This document shows positions 1 through 10,249 of a DNA stretch of 64,000 nt, in pieces (within the stretch, counting starts at the first letter, position 1; the number at the start of each line of letters is the position of its first letter). Where the stretch lies: positions 3,633,267-3,697,266 of the forward strand of contig NC_133238.1 of NCBI RefSeq assembly GCF_040436345.1, written 5' to 3'. The notes under the pieces were generated by a model, which saw nothing but the letters and a program-made list of their open reading frames with translations, was not told the origin of the DNA and made no database searches. This stretch comes from Pagrus major (Eukaryota; Chordata; Actinopteri; Spariformes; Sparidae). A program made the position numbers and the translations under genes.

Positions 1-303
1 TGACTGACTCACAGAGGCAGCCACTGTCTTTTTATTCTTTTTATTAACTGAACGGTGTAAAACATGAGCACATTGTGATTTTCACTAAAATATTAATTAG
101 CATATTTTGTGAGCTTCCATTAGGCTATGGCGATAGGGAATATAGAAACTTAGCAGCAGCCGTTGTGTGTTTCAATACAAAAAAAAAAAATCATATTTGA
201 ATCTAGACTTTCCACAGCTTTCCGTTGCATCTCGTGGTCTTCTTCAGACAGGAAATGATCTGTTAGTTGATGGCTCCATCTCTCCTGGTTCTTGTGTCTG
301 CAG

Positions 304-363
304 GGTGTTGGATGTGATCGACTTCTATGAGACTAAAATGGCTCAGCTGCTGGATGAGCTCAG
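304..363 (+). CDS. cep70: cep70 exon (first in window)
   Basis: The acceptor is tgtctgcag before 304 and the donor is gtaaca at 364. It encodes [19 protein letters not shown] plus a split Arg codon and begins a helical, coiled-coil-like stretch. Frame is fixed by the next exon. Confidence 0.75.
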
Positions 364-3300
364 GTAACACATGCCGCCCAAAAACTGTAGAGATGAAACC
401 CCCAGATGAGCACTGTTACTTCTGTCTGCACTAAGCTGTTCATTTTCACTCCAGGTCTGTCAAAGAAGCAGAAAGATTTGAAATGGCTCATCAGACAAGA
501 CTCAAGAAGGCATCCAGCAATGTTGCTCCATCTTCTAAAACTCTTCTCAAGGTTACTGACAAACATTTAGTCATTTTCAGATTGTTCGTTCCGTAAAGCA
601 GCAGTTGATACTCTTAAATTTCCTCCAAGGCGTACCAGGACCAGCTAAAGGGAAGCAAAAGTCAAATAGAAGAGCTAAAGAGGGAGGTGGAGTGCCTGAA
701 GCAAGAGTTGGAGGCAAGGTTTGTGTGTGTGTTCATCCATCTTGGAACAAACACATGAGCTATCATATCAGTGTTCATGCTGACTGTGTTTCTGTGTGCA
801 GGCCAACACTCAAAGACGTAAAGTTCTACAAACACAAACTCCGCTGTTTGGAGGGGTCGAACAAATGCAACAACACAAGGTAGGAACACTGATGATGGTC
901 ACTGTACCACAGGTGTGATGAGGACACTGACAGCAAAGTCCTCTCTGTGTATCTGATGCTTACGCTGCCTTCAGGTGTGTTAAAACCATTTAAACCGTCC
1001 ACTGATGTTCTACTCATGACGTTGTGAGTGAAAATGTTCTCATAACTGGAAGTTCCCTTTTGTTTTTTTGTCCAAGATTAAAAATACAATTATCAGTTTT
1101 TAAGCAAACAAGGCTATATCTGTTTTTTTCTTTCTTTGCATGTCAAAAATAAGAACACACATATTCTTTCAAAGGCTGCCCTGTCGCATAGGACCAGGCT
1201 TCAGTAGGCAGTACAGCGAAGTACTGCAGGTAGCTAGCATAAGCATTAAAGAGTGAAGACGTACATTTTAGTTGCTGTGTTGCATTCTCCAAATTTATAA
1301 TTCAATTTGACTTAAAATTTCATGGTCACAATACAATTCAATTTTTGATTTGATTTGATTTTTTTTTCAGCATTGCTGTGTCGTTGTCACAGTATCAAAT
1401 CTGGATTTGTAAAGAGAAATAGATCTTTCATTCCCCTACAAATCTCACTGACATTTTCAAATTCTTCTTTAAAAACAAAGGCTATATGGTTTCAGTTGTG
1501 ACAAAACCACCTCTATATTGTCAAATTTAAATAATTTATTTAAATGTCATAACAATATTTCACCGTGTGTGTACACCCACCCACACAGACACACTGCAAA
1601 GTGTTTTTTGCACGTGAATAAGTCAAGCTGTTGAAGTACCCTTCCACCATCTAGTGACTCTTTGACTGAAAAAGTGAAATTAAATGCTTATTTGGACGTT
1701 TTTTTGGAATTAGAATTGAAATTGTTACACCCTTACACTTAACTGAACCATTGCTTATTTTTCTTGTAGTCATAATTTCTGAAATGTTTTAATTAGTGTA
1801 ACATTCTATTATCAGTCAGCAACATTAAAACAGTTAGAAATAAAGTGTTATTGAAGGATGGATCATCTGTCTTACAAGTGCTGATAAACTGTGGCAAGGG
1901 GGCGAAAGCCAGAAAGGTTGGGAACAACTGTCCTTAAGTCTTACTAAGCATGGTGGATAGATGTTCTGTCATCAACACTGAAGCTTGGCCCTTCAGTCAC
2001 TATGTGACGGGAAGACTGCCACAGAAACCTCTGAGTTCTAATCTCCAGGTATCGATCTAACTTATCTCTGCAGATTGCCGAAAGAAGGCAAGACGACTGA
2101 GATCAGTGAGAACATCAGTGATCAAACCAGAGAAGCCAGTCTGTGTGCACACTATCATCATGTTAGTATATTGTTTGATTCCACAAGGTCTGTTAAGTTT
2201 TCTTAGCTCAGTATTTTCCATCTTCTTTCACCTGGGGTCTAGTCCTTGTTGTTTTCTCAAATCTAATTTCTTAACTAAACATTACTAACAGGATTTGTCT
2301 TCTGAATTCCAGCTGTTGAATGAGATCAGTTCTGTAGTGACCAATCCCAGAGCTCCGCTTCAACTGCACAGGCAGAAAAACTGCTCTGTTGGTTTGGAGC
2401 GGGCTGAGTTTCACACCCTGGTCCCCACACTGGAGGTGTGGGCCCAGCAGCTCCACTTAGTGAAGGTAAACACCACCTGCCTGCAGGCTTCAGTGTCCAA
2501 ATCTTCTACACTTGCTCTACTTTCTCAACTAGATTTCTTGTATGGAATGTTGGCAGGCTCTGCAGCAGGGTTTAAATAAACTGACTAGCAGACTGATGCC
2601 CTGGCAGTCGATTGATAATGACCATGGTGCAGCAGAAGCAGTGAAAGTGGAAGACATGATGTTGCTGGTGGACACCATGCTGGAAAACATCTCGACTGAT
2701 GATGAGAAGGTAGAACGCTGCAGTACTTTTGTACTACTTGCTTAAGGTAGTGTTTACATGATTGCATTTTTTATTTTGAATGGTGCCTTGAAGGTTGTAC
2801 ATGAAACCTGCCACTGTCTCATATATAAGTAATTAAAAGTCACGTCTATAATGTGTAATAGCAGTTTGATGTGGTCATGAAGCATTATGAATGCATTATA
2901 AAACACTATGAATGAATGACTATAGAAGTGTTGAAAGTGTTGCTGTGTGTGTTGCAGGTGCTCAGGAGACCAACTCGATACACTCTGGGCTCCATGGTGT
3001 CCCACTTCCAGAAGCTGTTTGACGTCACCTCCCTCAGCGGAGTGTACCCACGTATGAACGAGGTCTACACCAGGCTGGGAGAGATGACCAACACCATGAG
3101 GAACCTCCGAGACGTTCTGGAGATAGGTAACCCTCAGCTAGAAGCCAAACTTCATGTGTTCTTTATTTAAACAGCAGTCCAGCAGGAATGACAGGACACT
3201 GGACTAAAAATGTTGAGTTGGTGTTGGTGCTTTTGTGTCAGACAGCAGGGTTCCTCCTGCTGAGGTCGTGAATCAGGTGGCCAGACTGGTTTCCTCCACT

Positions 3301-3777
3301 GAACACACTGCTGGATTCCATCAGCTGCTAGGAGAGGCTGACATTGACAGGTACACACAAACACAACACAGATATATTGTTTGAATTATTTTAGTACAGA
3401 GATACAAAAACCCAAAAATGTCCTATCACTCTTTGCAGCATCATCGTCAAAGTGAAGCAGCATGACGAGTTCTTCCCTGCTTTCCATGCCCTCACCATGG
3501 ACATTTTACAGACTCTAGGTATATGACACAATAAACACACCATGATAGCTGTGCCTTCTACTAATTTTGACTTGATTTGATCTATCAGCATTTTAGTACA
3601 AAAACAGGGCCACTTCCTGTTTTAGTCTGTCAGATTGATTGAAACACTGGTTCAGCCTGAGGGGAAGCTACGCCTTAAAACTCACCTAACAAGAATGGGT
3701 TTATTTTGGAGGGATCAGTTTCCATTGTAACTAAGGTCAGACTTATTTAAACCTCCTCTCTGAAAAAGAGTTACTGA

Positions 3778-3860
<83 letters not shown>

Positions 3861-3926
3861 TCAGGAGTGAGTCACCTGGACGACATCCTTCCAGCTCTGA
3901 AGTCGTTGAAACAAACAGCACAGTGA
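304..3926 (+). CDS. cep70: cep70, centrosomal protein of 70 kDa (3' part, 11 coding exons)
   Basis: Cep70 is a centrosomal protein that binds gamma-tubulin and helps organise the mitotic spindle and ciliary microtubules. Exons, by GT-AG rules and reading frame: 304-363, 455-551, 630-718, 802-879, 2074-2161, 2292-2465, 2533-2709 (or from 2557), 2958-3126, 3242-3350, 3439-3518, 3865-3926. All phases close and the frame ends at TGA 3924-3926. The first three exons encode a coiled coil ([16 protein letters not shown]). The C-terminal part carries the family's most conserved block ([20 protein letters not shown], then [16 protein letters not shown]), which is how I recognise it. The 5' exons lie left of the window, so about the last 330-340 residues are seen against roughly 600 in human. 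The family call is from remembered similarity; the exon structure is read from the sequence. Confidence 0.88.
455..551 (+). CDS. cep70: cep70 exon
   Basis: The acceptor is cactccag and the donor follows AAG at 551. It encodes [20 protein letters not shown] and on to KTLLK, a basic coiled-coil segment. The length of 97 bp keeps phase with both neighbours. Confidence 0.75.
630..718 (+). CDS. cep70: cep70 exon, coiled coil
   Basis: The acceptor is tcctccaag and the donor is gtttgtg. It encodes [20 protein letters not shown] and on to QELEA, with a clear heptad pattern of Leu/Ile. Its 89 bp leave a phase-2 split Arg codon completed by the next exon. Confidence 0.8.
802..879 (+). CDS. cep70: cep70 exon
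   Basis: The acceptor is tctgtgtgcag and the donor is gtagga. It encodes [20 protein letters not shown] and a short tail. The 'R-P-T' start at the exon junction follows the coiled coil. Phase is consistent on both sides. Confidence 0.75.
880..2073 (+). other. cep70 intron of 1.2 kb
   Basis: The largest cep70 intron seen here. It is AT-rich, with homopolymer T runs and no coding or transposon signal that I can recognise. Confidence 0.6.
2074..2161 (+). CDS. cep70: cep70 exon
   Basis: The acceptor is cttatctctgcag. It encodes [20 protein letters not shown] and ends CAT CAT before gttagt. The 88 bp complete the split Arg codon and finish in phase 0, matching the next exon. Confidence 0.65.
2292..2465 (+). 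CDS. cep70: cep70 exon
   Basis: The acceptor is attactaacag and the donor is gtaaac after AAG. Its 58 codons include [15 protein letters not shown] and [16 protein letters not shown], the mid-protein helical region of the family. Confidence 0.8.
2533..2709 (+). CDS. cep70: cep70 exon with two possible acceptors
   Basis: Two in-frame acceptors are possible. One is after a pyrimidine-rich tract (ctactttctcaactag, exon from 2533); the other is 24 bp downstream (tggcag, exon from 2557), which drops eight residues. Shared coding is [16 protein letters not shown] through [14 protein letters not shown]. The donor is gtagaa at 2710. The better pyrimidine tract favours 2533; tandem use is possible. 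Confidence 0.7.
2958..3126 (+). CDS. cep70: cep70 exon, conserved C-terminal block
   Basis: The acceptor is tgtgtgttgcag and the donor is gtaacc. It encodes [20 protein letters not shown] and [18 protein letters not shown], the TPR-like region most conserved in Cep70 and the main basis of the gene call. Confidence 0.9.
3242..3350 (+). CDS. cep70: cep70 exon
   Basis: The acceptor is ttttgtgtcag and the donor is gtacac. It encodes [20 protein letters not shown] and [12 protein letters not shown]. Both ends are split codons that match the flanking exons. Confidence 0.85.
3439..3518 (+). CDS. cep70: cep70 exon
   Basis: The acceptor is ctctttgcag and the donor is gtatat. It encodes [20 protein letters not shown], a conserved C-terminal motif of the family. 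Confidence 0.88.
3781..3856 (+). repeat. (TG)38 microsatellite at the last cep70 acceptor
   Basis: Thirty-eight uninterrupted TG units are followed directly by five T and the CAG acceptor at 3862-3864. The repeat therefore occupies the polypyrimidine-tract position of the final cep70 intron. Confidence 0.98.
3865..3926 (+). CDS. cep70: cep70 terminal coding exon
   Basis: It follows the TG38-T5-CAG acceptor. It encodes [19 protein letters not shown] and the stop TGA. This ending has the pattern of the vertebrate Cep70 C-terminus (acidic pair, then ILPALK-like helix). Confidence 0.88.
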
Positions 3927-4330
3927 CACGTTGCTCTGACTGAACTGACTGCTGTGGGGTTTTTTTTATGTGATGATTGTGGAGTGATTTTGTTTCTGAT
4001 TCAAACCGAATATTTGGTCAAAGCTTCACAATGAAGAGACCTTAACCTACCAGTGTACTTTGTCATGCTACTGTCCATGAATGAATATTTTACTTTACAT
4101 TCATTGGCACAGACACATTCACCTGTCAACCAATCACTGCAGACAGTTAGTTCATTCATGACTTCTGATGTCATCCGTCGCAGTTTCTCAGCAGCTTTGT
4201 GAACAGATTTGAACATCTACCTGCCTTTTATAAATGCAGACTATCTGTATGGAGAATATGTTTTGTAATTTGGGTGAACTGACCCTTTAAACCGCCTACT
4301 TCAGTAGATTTAATAACCCTGTTTAATAAA
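3927..4330 (+). promoter_or_regulatory. cep70: probable cep70 3' UTR with AATAAA
   Basis: Non-coding sequence follows the stop. The first AATAAA is at 4325-4330, followed by a GT-containing stretch. A second candidate, AATAAA at 5238-5243, would give a longer 3' UTR. Which is used cannot be decided here. Confidence 0.4.
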
Positions 4331-6079
4331 TCGTGCCTGCAGTGTGCTACTCTCTGAAATGATGAGGTGCTAACAGACCACCACCTGCATTCATCTGTAC
4401 ATGACAGCATTAGACCAGCTCACATTAAAAACATCATTTACTGAAGCCGGCTTTGTTTATTAAGACTTTCCTAACAGTACTGGTTCTCATTCATCTTAAT
4501 ACAGGATGAGGAAACATGCAGGGACTTACTTGCCTGTGTTATGTAATCCAACACAGTTAGCAACATGTCTACTGAGTTACTTAGTTTTTATTCCTCTTTA
4601 ATCCCAGGCTGAGACAAGGCTGGTCTCCATGCTGAATTTAATAGGCCTTTATAATCACTGTTGTTGTGACTGTTTCATTTAAAGAACCAAATATGAAGAA
4701 ACATATCACTGTCCTAATACAGACTGTCTGCACTGTGTATGCAGTCTTTATATTGGCCCCTCTCAACAAATTACAGCCTTTGAAGAGCAGAAGCATCCTC
4801 ACCTCCTGCACCACCTGTTGACTTTGTCTCCTTTATTTGTCCAGAAATGTGTTTTAATTTGTTAATGTATCAGAGTCTGCTGACAAAGACTTCCTATCAA
4901 GAACTGGACTTGTTGTTCTGTGAAACAGTCAAGTGTTTCTTTACTGAGCCATGGAACCACACTGTGGTTTGAGGTTTGTCATGTTTATAGTGAAAAAATG
5001 TTTTGCTATGTTATAGTAAATTGTTTCAGTATGTGCAATAACTAATAATTGAATGAGGTCATGATGCTGGAAACACCTCCACTGATTTGTGTTTTGTTTG
5101 CCTTTCTGACATACATTATGGACAGTTTAGTCACTTATAAAATACTTATCAAGGTTAAAATATTCATTTAACTGTCATTCTACAACACAGTCTTGTGTAA
5201 GGAATTGTAAGGTGTAGTCCATTTAGCCTACACAAGAAATAAACCTGTTTTTTATTGAGTGTTAAGGATGAGCTGAGGAATGAAGCTGCTCTGTAGTCTG
5301 GTGGTAGACTGAGCTAGAAGTCTTGTCTTTTACAAAACTCAAGCTGGCTCACTATCTAAGCTAGCTACCTCTGATAGTTTGGAGTTTATGAAAATCATAA
5401 GATAAGTTTTTATAACAGTGAAAATTAAATAATTATCAATATATAAAATTAAGAAGAAGAGAAATGAAATGTAAAAAATAATTGAAGTAAAAAAAATTAC
5501 AAAGCAATAGTGACTGATGTGATTAGTAGCAGCAATATACATAGATATGTATGTATATGTAAACAGTGTACACCAGAATCCTATATAATATGATTAAGTA
5601 ATGATACTGTAGTAATGTATAAATATAATATAGTATATAATGTAATAAAACATTCCAGTGCAACATTTTGACTGTTCAATTACAGTTAACATTCAAAATA
5701 TATTTTTACTATGAAATTATTAATCATATCAATAAAAACAGACACAATAAATTGGCTAATATAACTATGAATCCTGATTGTGACATAATTAGTATTTTTT
5801 ATGAAATATTTTTTCATCCTGTTTTTTTGAAACCCTTCTTTTTTTGCAATGTTCATTTTTCCCCCAAATAATTGATTTATTTAGGGACACATTGGCATCA
5901 GTTCATTCATATCATAGCCATCACAGAAGTGGATCGTGCCTGCTGTTTGTCTTGACTTGCAGATAAAGATGAAAAGTGGCATTTTGAAATAAAACTTAAA
6001 TAATTAATCATAAATTAAACTTAGAGCCAAATGAAACTGAACTGTGATTAACCGAGTTATATAAATGAGTTGAGCAAAC

Positions 6080-6140
<61 letters not shown>

Positions 6141-6700
6141 GATATTCTGGTTTTCTCAGGCTATAGTTATTTTATACGATTCGTAAAATGTCTCATCTAT
6201 TTACATTGGTATGTTACTTTGGTAAGTAAATAGATGAGGCCCCAGAAGACTGTTGACCATCAACCTCAGAACTCCTTGATAAATGTGTATTACTGAATAC
6301 TTCACATGATCTGACACATCATGTCTTTCTCTTGAAATGACAGTGAAATATTAATCTACCTGTGCAGTTTTGGCTGACTCAGAGCGTTAATATTCCAGAC
6401 ACGTTCAGTCATGTTGTGCAACACAGCAACCAGTCCACATTCCCCATAACAAGCTGTACAGACATGGATCAGTAAAAATAACTCAGTGACCCAAAACAAT
6501 CTTTTTTCTTACTTCTTAGTAACATCTTCACGTCCATTCTTAATTGATTTGTTCAAGTAGCAGCGTGCACTCTTCACAAACAGGTGGCGTGATGCTAAGC
6601 TAGTGAGGACCACTTTAAAAGCGACAAAAAATCAGAATGTGAATGTTTAAAAATGTATATTATAAAACTTTCTTCTTTTTTTCATTTTAGAAATGTATAG
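4331..6700. other. AT-rich intergenic DNA, no gene recognised
   Basis: Between cep70 and sowahc. Strongly AT-rich with many short A/T runs from about 5400. Short open frames here have no family resemblance. The only clear structure is the (TA)n tract at 6083-6136. Confidence 0.6.
6083..6136. repeat. (TA)27 microsatellite
   Basis: An uninterrupted TA dinucleotide tract of 54 bp. Confidence 0.97.
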
Positions 6701-6739
6701 CGACAAGAATTTGAATCATTCAACCCCCCCACAGACTAA

Positions 6740-6993
6740 ATGGTACGGTCCTGCCCGCGGTTGCTAGGAGGCAGTGAACGCCTGGACGCTAGAAATACAG
6801 CGCACAGAACAGCTCTGCCTCACACACCCGTCCTCACTCAGCAGTGATAACGGTTCTACCCGGCTCTCTCTGTACCAGAGGACCCGTCGGTGGATTATCG
6901 GTACGGGATCACACAGCTTTAGAGCCATTTACATGTTGTGTCATTCCTGTCATCTCACCGTCAGACTGAGCTGTCGGAGTTAAACTGTTGACA
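6740..6993 (+). promoter_or_regulatory. sowahc: probable sowahc promoter and 5' UTR
   Basis: GC content rises sharply here against the AT-rich flank, with CpGs and a GGTTGCTAGG element near 6760 that resembles half of an RFX X-box. The stretch runs directly into the CDS without a splice acceptor, as expected for an intronless gene. No convincing TATA box at the usual distance. Confidence 0.45.
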
Positions 6994-8811
6994 ATGGCCG
7001 CCGACTTTACTCAAGAGGCGATTCTGGACTTCCTGAAGGAGAAAGGAGGCAGAGTGAAAAACACGGATTTAATTGAGCACTTTAAGGCCGTATTCCCGGA
7101 GGAGCGCGAGAAGAAGGCGGCTGTCCGGAACAGATTTAAAAACTACGTGGACAATGTTGCTTTTGTAAAAACTGAGAGTAGAGATAAATACGTCTGCCTG
7201 AAGAAAAAGTTTCTCGGTTCAGAAAAGGATCAACAGAACTCTAGTGTGAACAGTGACACTAATGGGACAGAAACGGAACCAGAACAAGTTTCAAATGAAG
7301 AAAAAGTGTTGTGCCGTTATCCGTCAGGAGCGCCCCGAGCAGACTGCAGGCAGGTCCGCGGTGATGACGCAGTGGAGGATCCAGCCCTGCCTCGCTCAGC
7401 AGGCGGTGTGCTGCAACAACCAACACCTGGCTCAGGTTACGGAAATGACAGCAAGGAGAGCGAAGTTCCGCCTGAATCCTCTCCCGCAACGAAGAAAACA
7501 GGCGACAAAAGGGAGAGTCACGAGTTTGTTTGTCTAGTTGAGGAGGTGGACAGCAACTCAGGTGAGATGGGAAACAGAGAAAGCTTTCGAAGAGAGAGTA
7601 GGGAGTCCAAGAAGGAGCAGGGTGGAAGAGCGCCTGACATACCAGATATTGCTGTGATTGAAGCCTCACCTCTCCCTGCAGAGGGATCTATGTTCACCCT
7701 GCCTGGGCCTGTACAAACTGGTACTACAGGACAGGTAGACACATCTGCGGCTGGACTGAATCCCAGAGACAGACAGGCTTTTTTGCTTGAAGGCCTTCAG
7801 GAAATGGAACAGAATAATGTGATCAGGCACCAGTCGAAAGGATCCCAGCACAGAACCAGACCGCTGCAGTCAGACAAAGGGGAGGACGAACACCTGTTGG
7901 ATACACAGAGTTTGTCTGGGAGTGAAGGCTCCCCCAAAGGCAGCCGTAGACACTTCATCGAGGTCATGATGAACAGCTCCCCCCAGGTGAGGCGTAGCAT
8001 GGTGTTATGCAGCTCAGTCAGCCTGTCCAACAGAAGTGACAGTGACTCACTGTCCTTGGTCTCCACCCTGGATGACGACAGGGCCTCTGTCACGCTGGAC
8101 CCACTGGAACATGAGTGGATGATGTGTGCCTCGGATGGCGAGTGGGCAAGCTTGAGCCACCTCCTTACCACTGAGCCCAGCCTCGTCCTGAGGAAGGATT
8201 TTGTCACTGGTTTCACCTGCCTGCACTGGGCAGCCAAGCATGGCAAGCCTGAGCTGATAGCACTGATTATCAATTTTGCCAAACAGCACAACGTTCCCAT
8301 CAGTGTTGATGTTCGATCCAACACCGGCTACACACCGCTGCACATAGCTGCCATGCACAACCACATGGAGGTGGTGAAGCTCCTCGTGGGGGCCTACAAT
8401 GCAGATGTGGAACTCAGAGACTACAGTGGGAGGAAGGCCTGCCAGTACCTCACTGACAATGTGAGTGTGGACATACGGGACATCATAGGAGCGTACGAGC
8501 GTTCTGACTCAGAGAATGCAGACCGTAGAAAGGGTGGTCGCTGGAGGTTCTCTAAGGTTCTACAGTCTAACCTGAGGCCCAGCAGGCTCCTCAGCACCAG
8601 TGACAGTGACTCTATGGATGGGGAGGTTCGATACAGAGAGAAACCCGTCAGGAGGAAGTCATCATTCAGAGGGATGAAGCCCAAACTGGACAGGCTCCGC
8701 ATGAGGACATCACAAATTGTCCACAGCGTGTCGTTCCGTGAAACAGAGGAGCTGCAGGGGTCACTGCGAGATTCCTTTAGGTCCAGACCCAAGACACATT
8801 TCTTTGGGTGA
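6994..8811 (+). CDS. sowahc: SOWAHC-like protein (sosondowah ankyrin repeat family), intronless
   Basis: 605 residues. The start is the ATG at 6994, in good Kozak context (A at -3, G at +4), giving MAADFTQEAILDFLKEKGG. Residues 1-75 form the SOWAH N-terminal winged-helix-like domain (VRNRFKNYVDNVAFVK, then YVCLKKKF). About 80-370 is low-complexity, charged and Ser-rich. At about 368-480 are the ankyrin repeats (TGFTCLHWAAKHGKPELIAL and TPLHIAAMHNHMEVVKLL, then DYSGRKACQYL). The tail is basic and Ser-rich (GRWRFSKVL, KPKLDRLRMRTSQIVHSVSF) and ends RPKTHFFG, close to the family's C-terminal signature. All vertebrate SOWAH genes are single-exon, as here. Molecular function is poorly known; Drosophila sosondowah relates to sleep. 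It could be another paralog (sowaha or sowahb); human SOWAHC is somewhat shorter, about 525 residues. Confidence 0.85.
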   Translation: MAADFTQEAILDFLKEKGGRVKNTDLIEHFKAVFPEEREKKAAVRNRFKNYVDNVAFVKTESRDKYVCLKKKFLGSEKDQQNSSVNSDTNGTETEPEQVSNEEKVLCRYPSGAPRADCRQVRGDDAVEDPALPRSAGGVLQQPTPGSGYGNDSKESEVPPESSPATKKTGDKRESHEFVCLVEEVDSNSGEMGNRESFRRESRESKKEQGGRAPDIPDIAVIEASPLPAEGSMFTLPGPVQTGTTGQVDTSAAGLNPRDRQAFLLEGLQEMEQNNVIRHQSKGSQHRTRPLQSDKGEDEHLLDTQSLSGSEGSPKGSRRHFIEVMMNSSPQVRRSMVLCSSVSLSNRSDSDSLSLVSTLDDDRASVTLDPLEHEWMMCASDGEWASLSHLLTTEPSLVLRKDFVTGFTCLHWAAKHGKPELIALIINFAKQHNVPISVDVRSNTGYTPLHIAAMHNHMEVVKLLVGAYNADVELRDYSGRKACQYLTDNVSVDIRDIIGAYERSDSENADRRKGGRWRFSKVLQSNLRPSRLLSTSDSDSMDGEVRYREKPVRRKSSFRGMKPKLDRLRMRTSQIVHSVSFRETEELQGSLRDSFRSRPKTHFFG

Positions 8812-8957
8812 GATCAGTTCTCCCACAGGACAGGAAATGGTGTATGGGACATTTAAAACAGAAATGTGTCACAAGGATTGTAAAATTGTTCAGTTGGACT
8901 CAGTTTTGATTACAGTCTTCTGGGGGAAATGCTGGGTCCCTGTAAACAAATTAATCA

Positions 8958-9042
8958 TATGGTTTAGACCTGCTCAATTTGGAAAGTGTCATGATGACTT
9001 GTTGTGAATCAGCGCTGTACAAATAAAGATTGACTGATTGAC
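8958..9042 (+). mobile_element. L2-like LINE 3' tail in sowahc 3' UTR
   Basis: This stretch (gtttagac, then ttggaaagtgtcatgatgac, gttgtgaat, gctgtacaaataaa, and a TGATTGACT tail) matches the 3' end of the LINE at 63480-63556 in this same window in order and spacing. The element is truncated to its last about 85 bp. Confidence 0.75.
9022..9027 (+). promoter_or_regulatory. sowahc: sowahc polyadenylation signal
   Basis: AATAAA lies 211 bp after the stop codon, within the LINE 3' tail. It is the first canonical signal after the gene. Confidence 0.55.
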
Positions 9043-9124
9043 TTTGAGTCTCCACACCAACAATCTAATACGTTTCTGATTCTTATTTATGTGTTTCATG
9101 TATAATTGATGAATTTTCATATCA

Positions 9125-9425
9125 TAGGGCTGTAGTTATTTTCATTATTTATCAATTTAGTTGTTTAGTCTAAAAAGTCAAACAATTGTGAAAACTCTTT
9201 CCCAGAGCCCAAAGTGAGGTCATCAAAATGCGTCTTTTGTCCAGCCAACAGTCCAACACCCAAAGACTCAAGCAGTAAATCGTCACATTTAAGAAGCCGG
9301 AACCAGCAGATCTTTGACAGTTTTGTTTGAAAAATGATTGAAACGATTAATCGATTATCAAATTAGTAGGCAACTAATTGTCTTTCTATCCAAATTGATT
9401 AATTGACTTATGGTTGCAGCAATGA
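9125..9425. mobile_element. MITE with imperfect terminal inverted repeats
   Basis: It opens TAGGGCTGTAGTTATTTTCA and ends with the near-complement (attgacttatggttgcagcaat). A palindromic core (cgattaatcgatta) sits in the right half. It has the form of the common fish non-autonomous elements that begin 'agggctgcaac'. No coding capacity. Confidence 0.6.
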
Positions 9426-10249
9426 TCAGATGTGACTGTAGTACCTGTTTGTGGAGTTGTATTAGGCACTTTTCCTGTACTGTATACTTGGATCAGAGGA
9501 TAAATATTTGTCCTGTACTGTCCTATTTGTACTGCAGAATGGTAGAGAGGCCCCGGCAGCTTGAGCCTCAGGAACATCAGTGATCATATGTAGATTTCTA
9601 CAGGGTCCTTTAATGTTTACTACATTGGGTGAGTCACAATTTCAAACTGACTATGATAAAATAATGACTGCAATATGAACTTGATTATGTTGAAGCTGTT
9701 AAAAAAAAACAAAAAAACATTTGCATTTGCGATGTATAATGATGAACATGGAGGATTTAGAAAACTGCCAGAGTTAACTTAAAATATAGCAGGAAATGAT
9801 TTTTAGCTGATTCAGAAGCTACATTATCTGTCTTAAAAGCATCACAACCACCCTCATTTGTATAGACACACAGCACACAAGCATCCTGTTCCATGCACAC
9901 AGACTCACAAACCTACATGCACAGTCATTACATTGCACAGCACATGTATCAGAAGGGCCAGATAACAGGTTTGAGGAAGTATGGTGCGGTGAAAGTGATG
10001 AGGTAGAACAGTTGAGGTTTGAACATGTTTTCTGGACAAAGGAAGCCGCTGCTGTTTCTGTATCTCTTGTCTCATGCACGGAATGAGCTGTATGATGGAC
10101 CGTGTCCACACGTGTCACTGGGTGGCATGGACGGATTTGGGCCCTGGGTTTGCTGGCACATGCAACTGACTGATTTCTGTCCTGTAAAACGGGACGCTGA
10201 ACAGCAAAGAGGGTGATTATATAAGACAATATGTGATGTATATAAGACA
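9426..10249. other. no feature recognised
   Basis: Intergenic DNA with several short chance frames on the minus strand. Nothing matches a known family. Some of it may belong to the adjoining retroviral remnant, but I see no supporting motif. Confidence 0.5.

Noticed and set aside
6740..6790. Ciliary RFX X-box in the sowahc promoter
   Set aside because: Only a half-site resembling GTTGCTAGG is visible; one half-site is too common to call.
7259..8792. Several minus-strand frames of 100-175 codons under sowahc
   Set aside because: They are antisense shadows of the GC-rich sowahc coding sequence with no motifs of their own.
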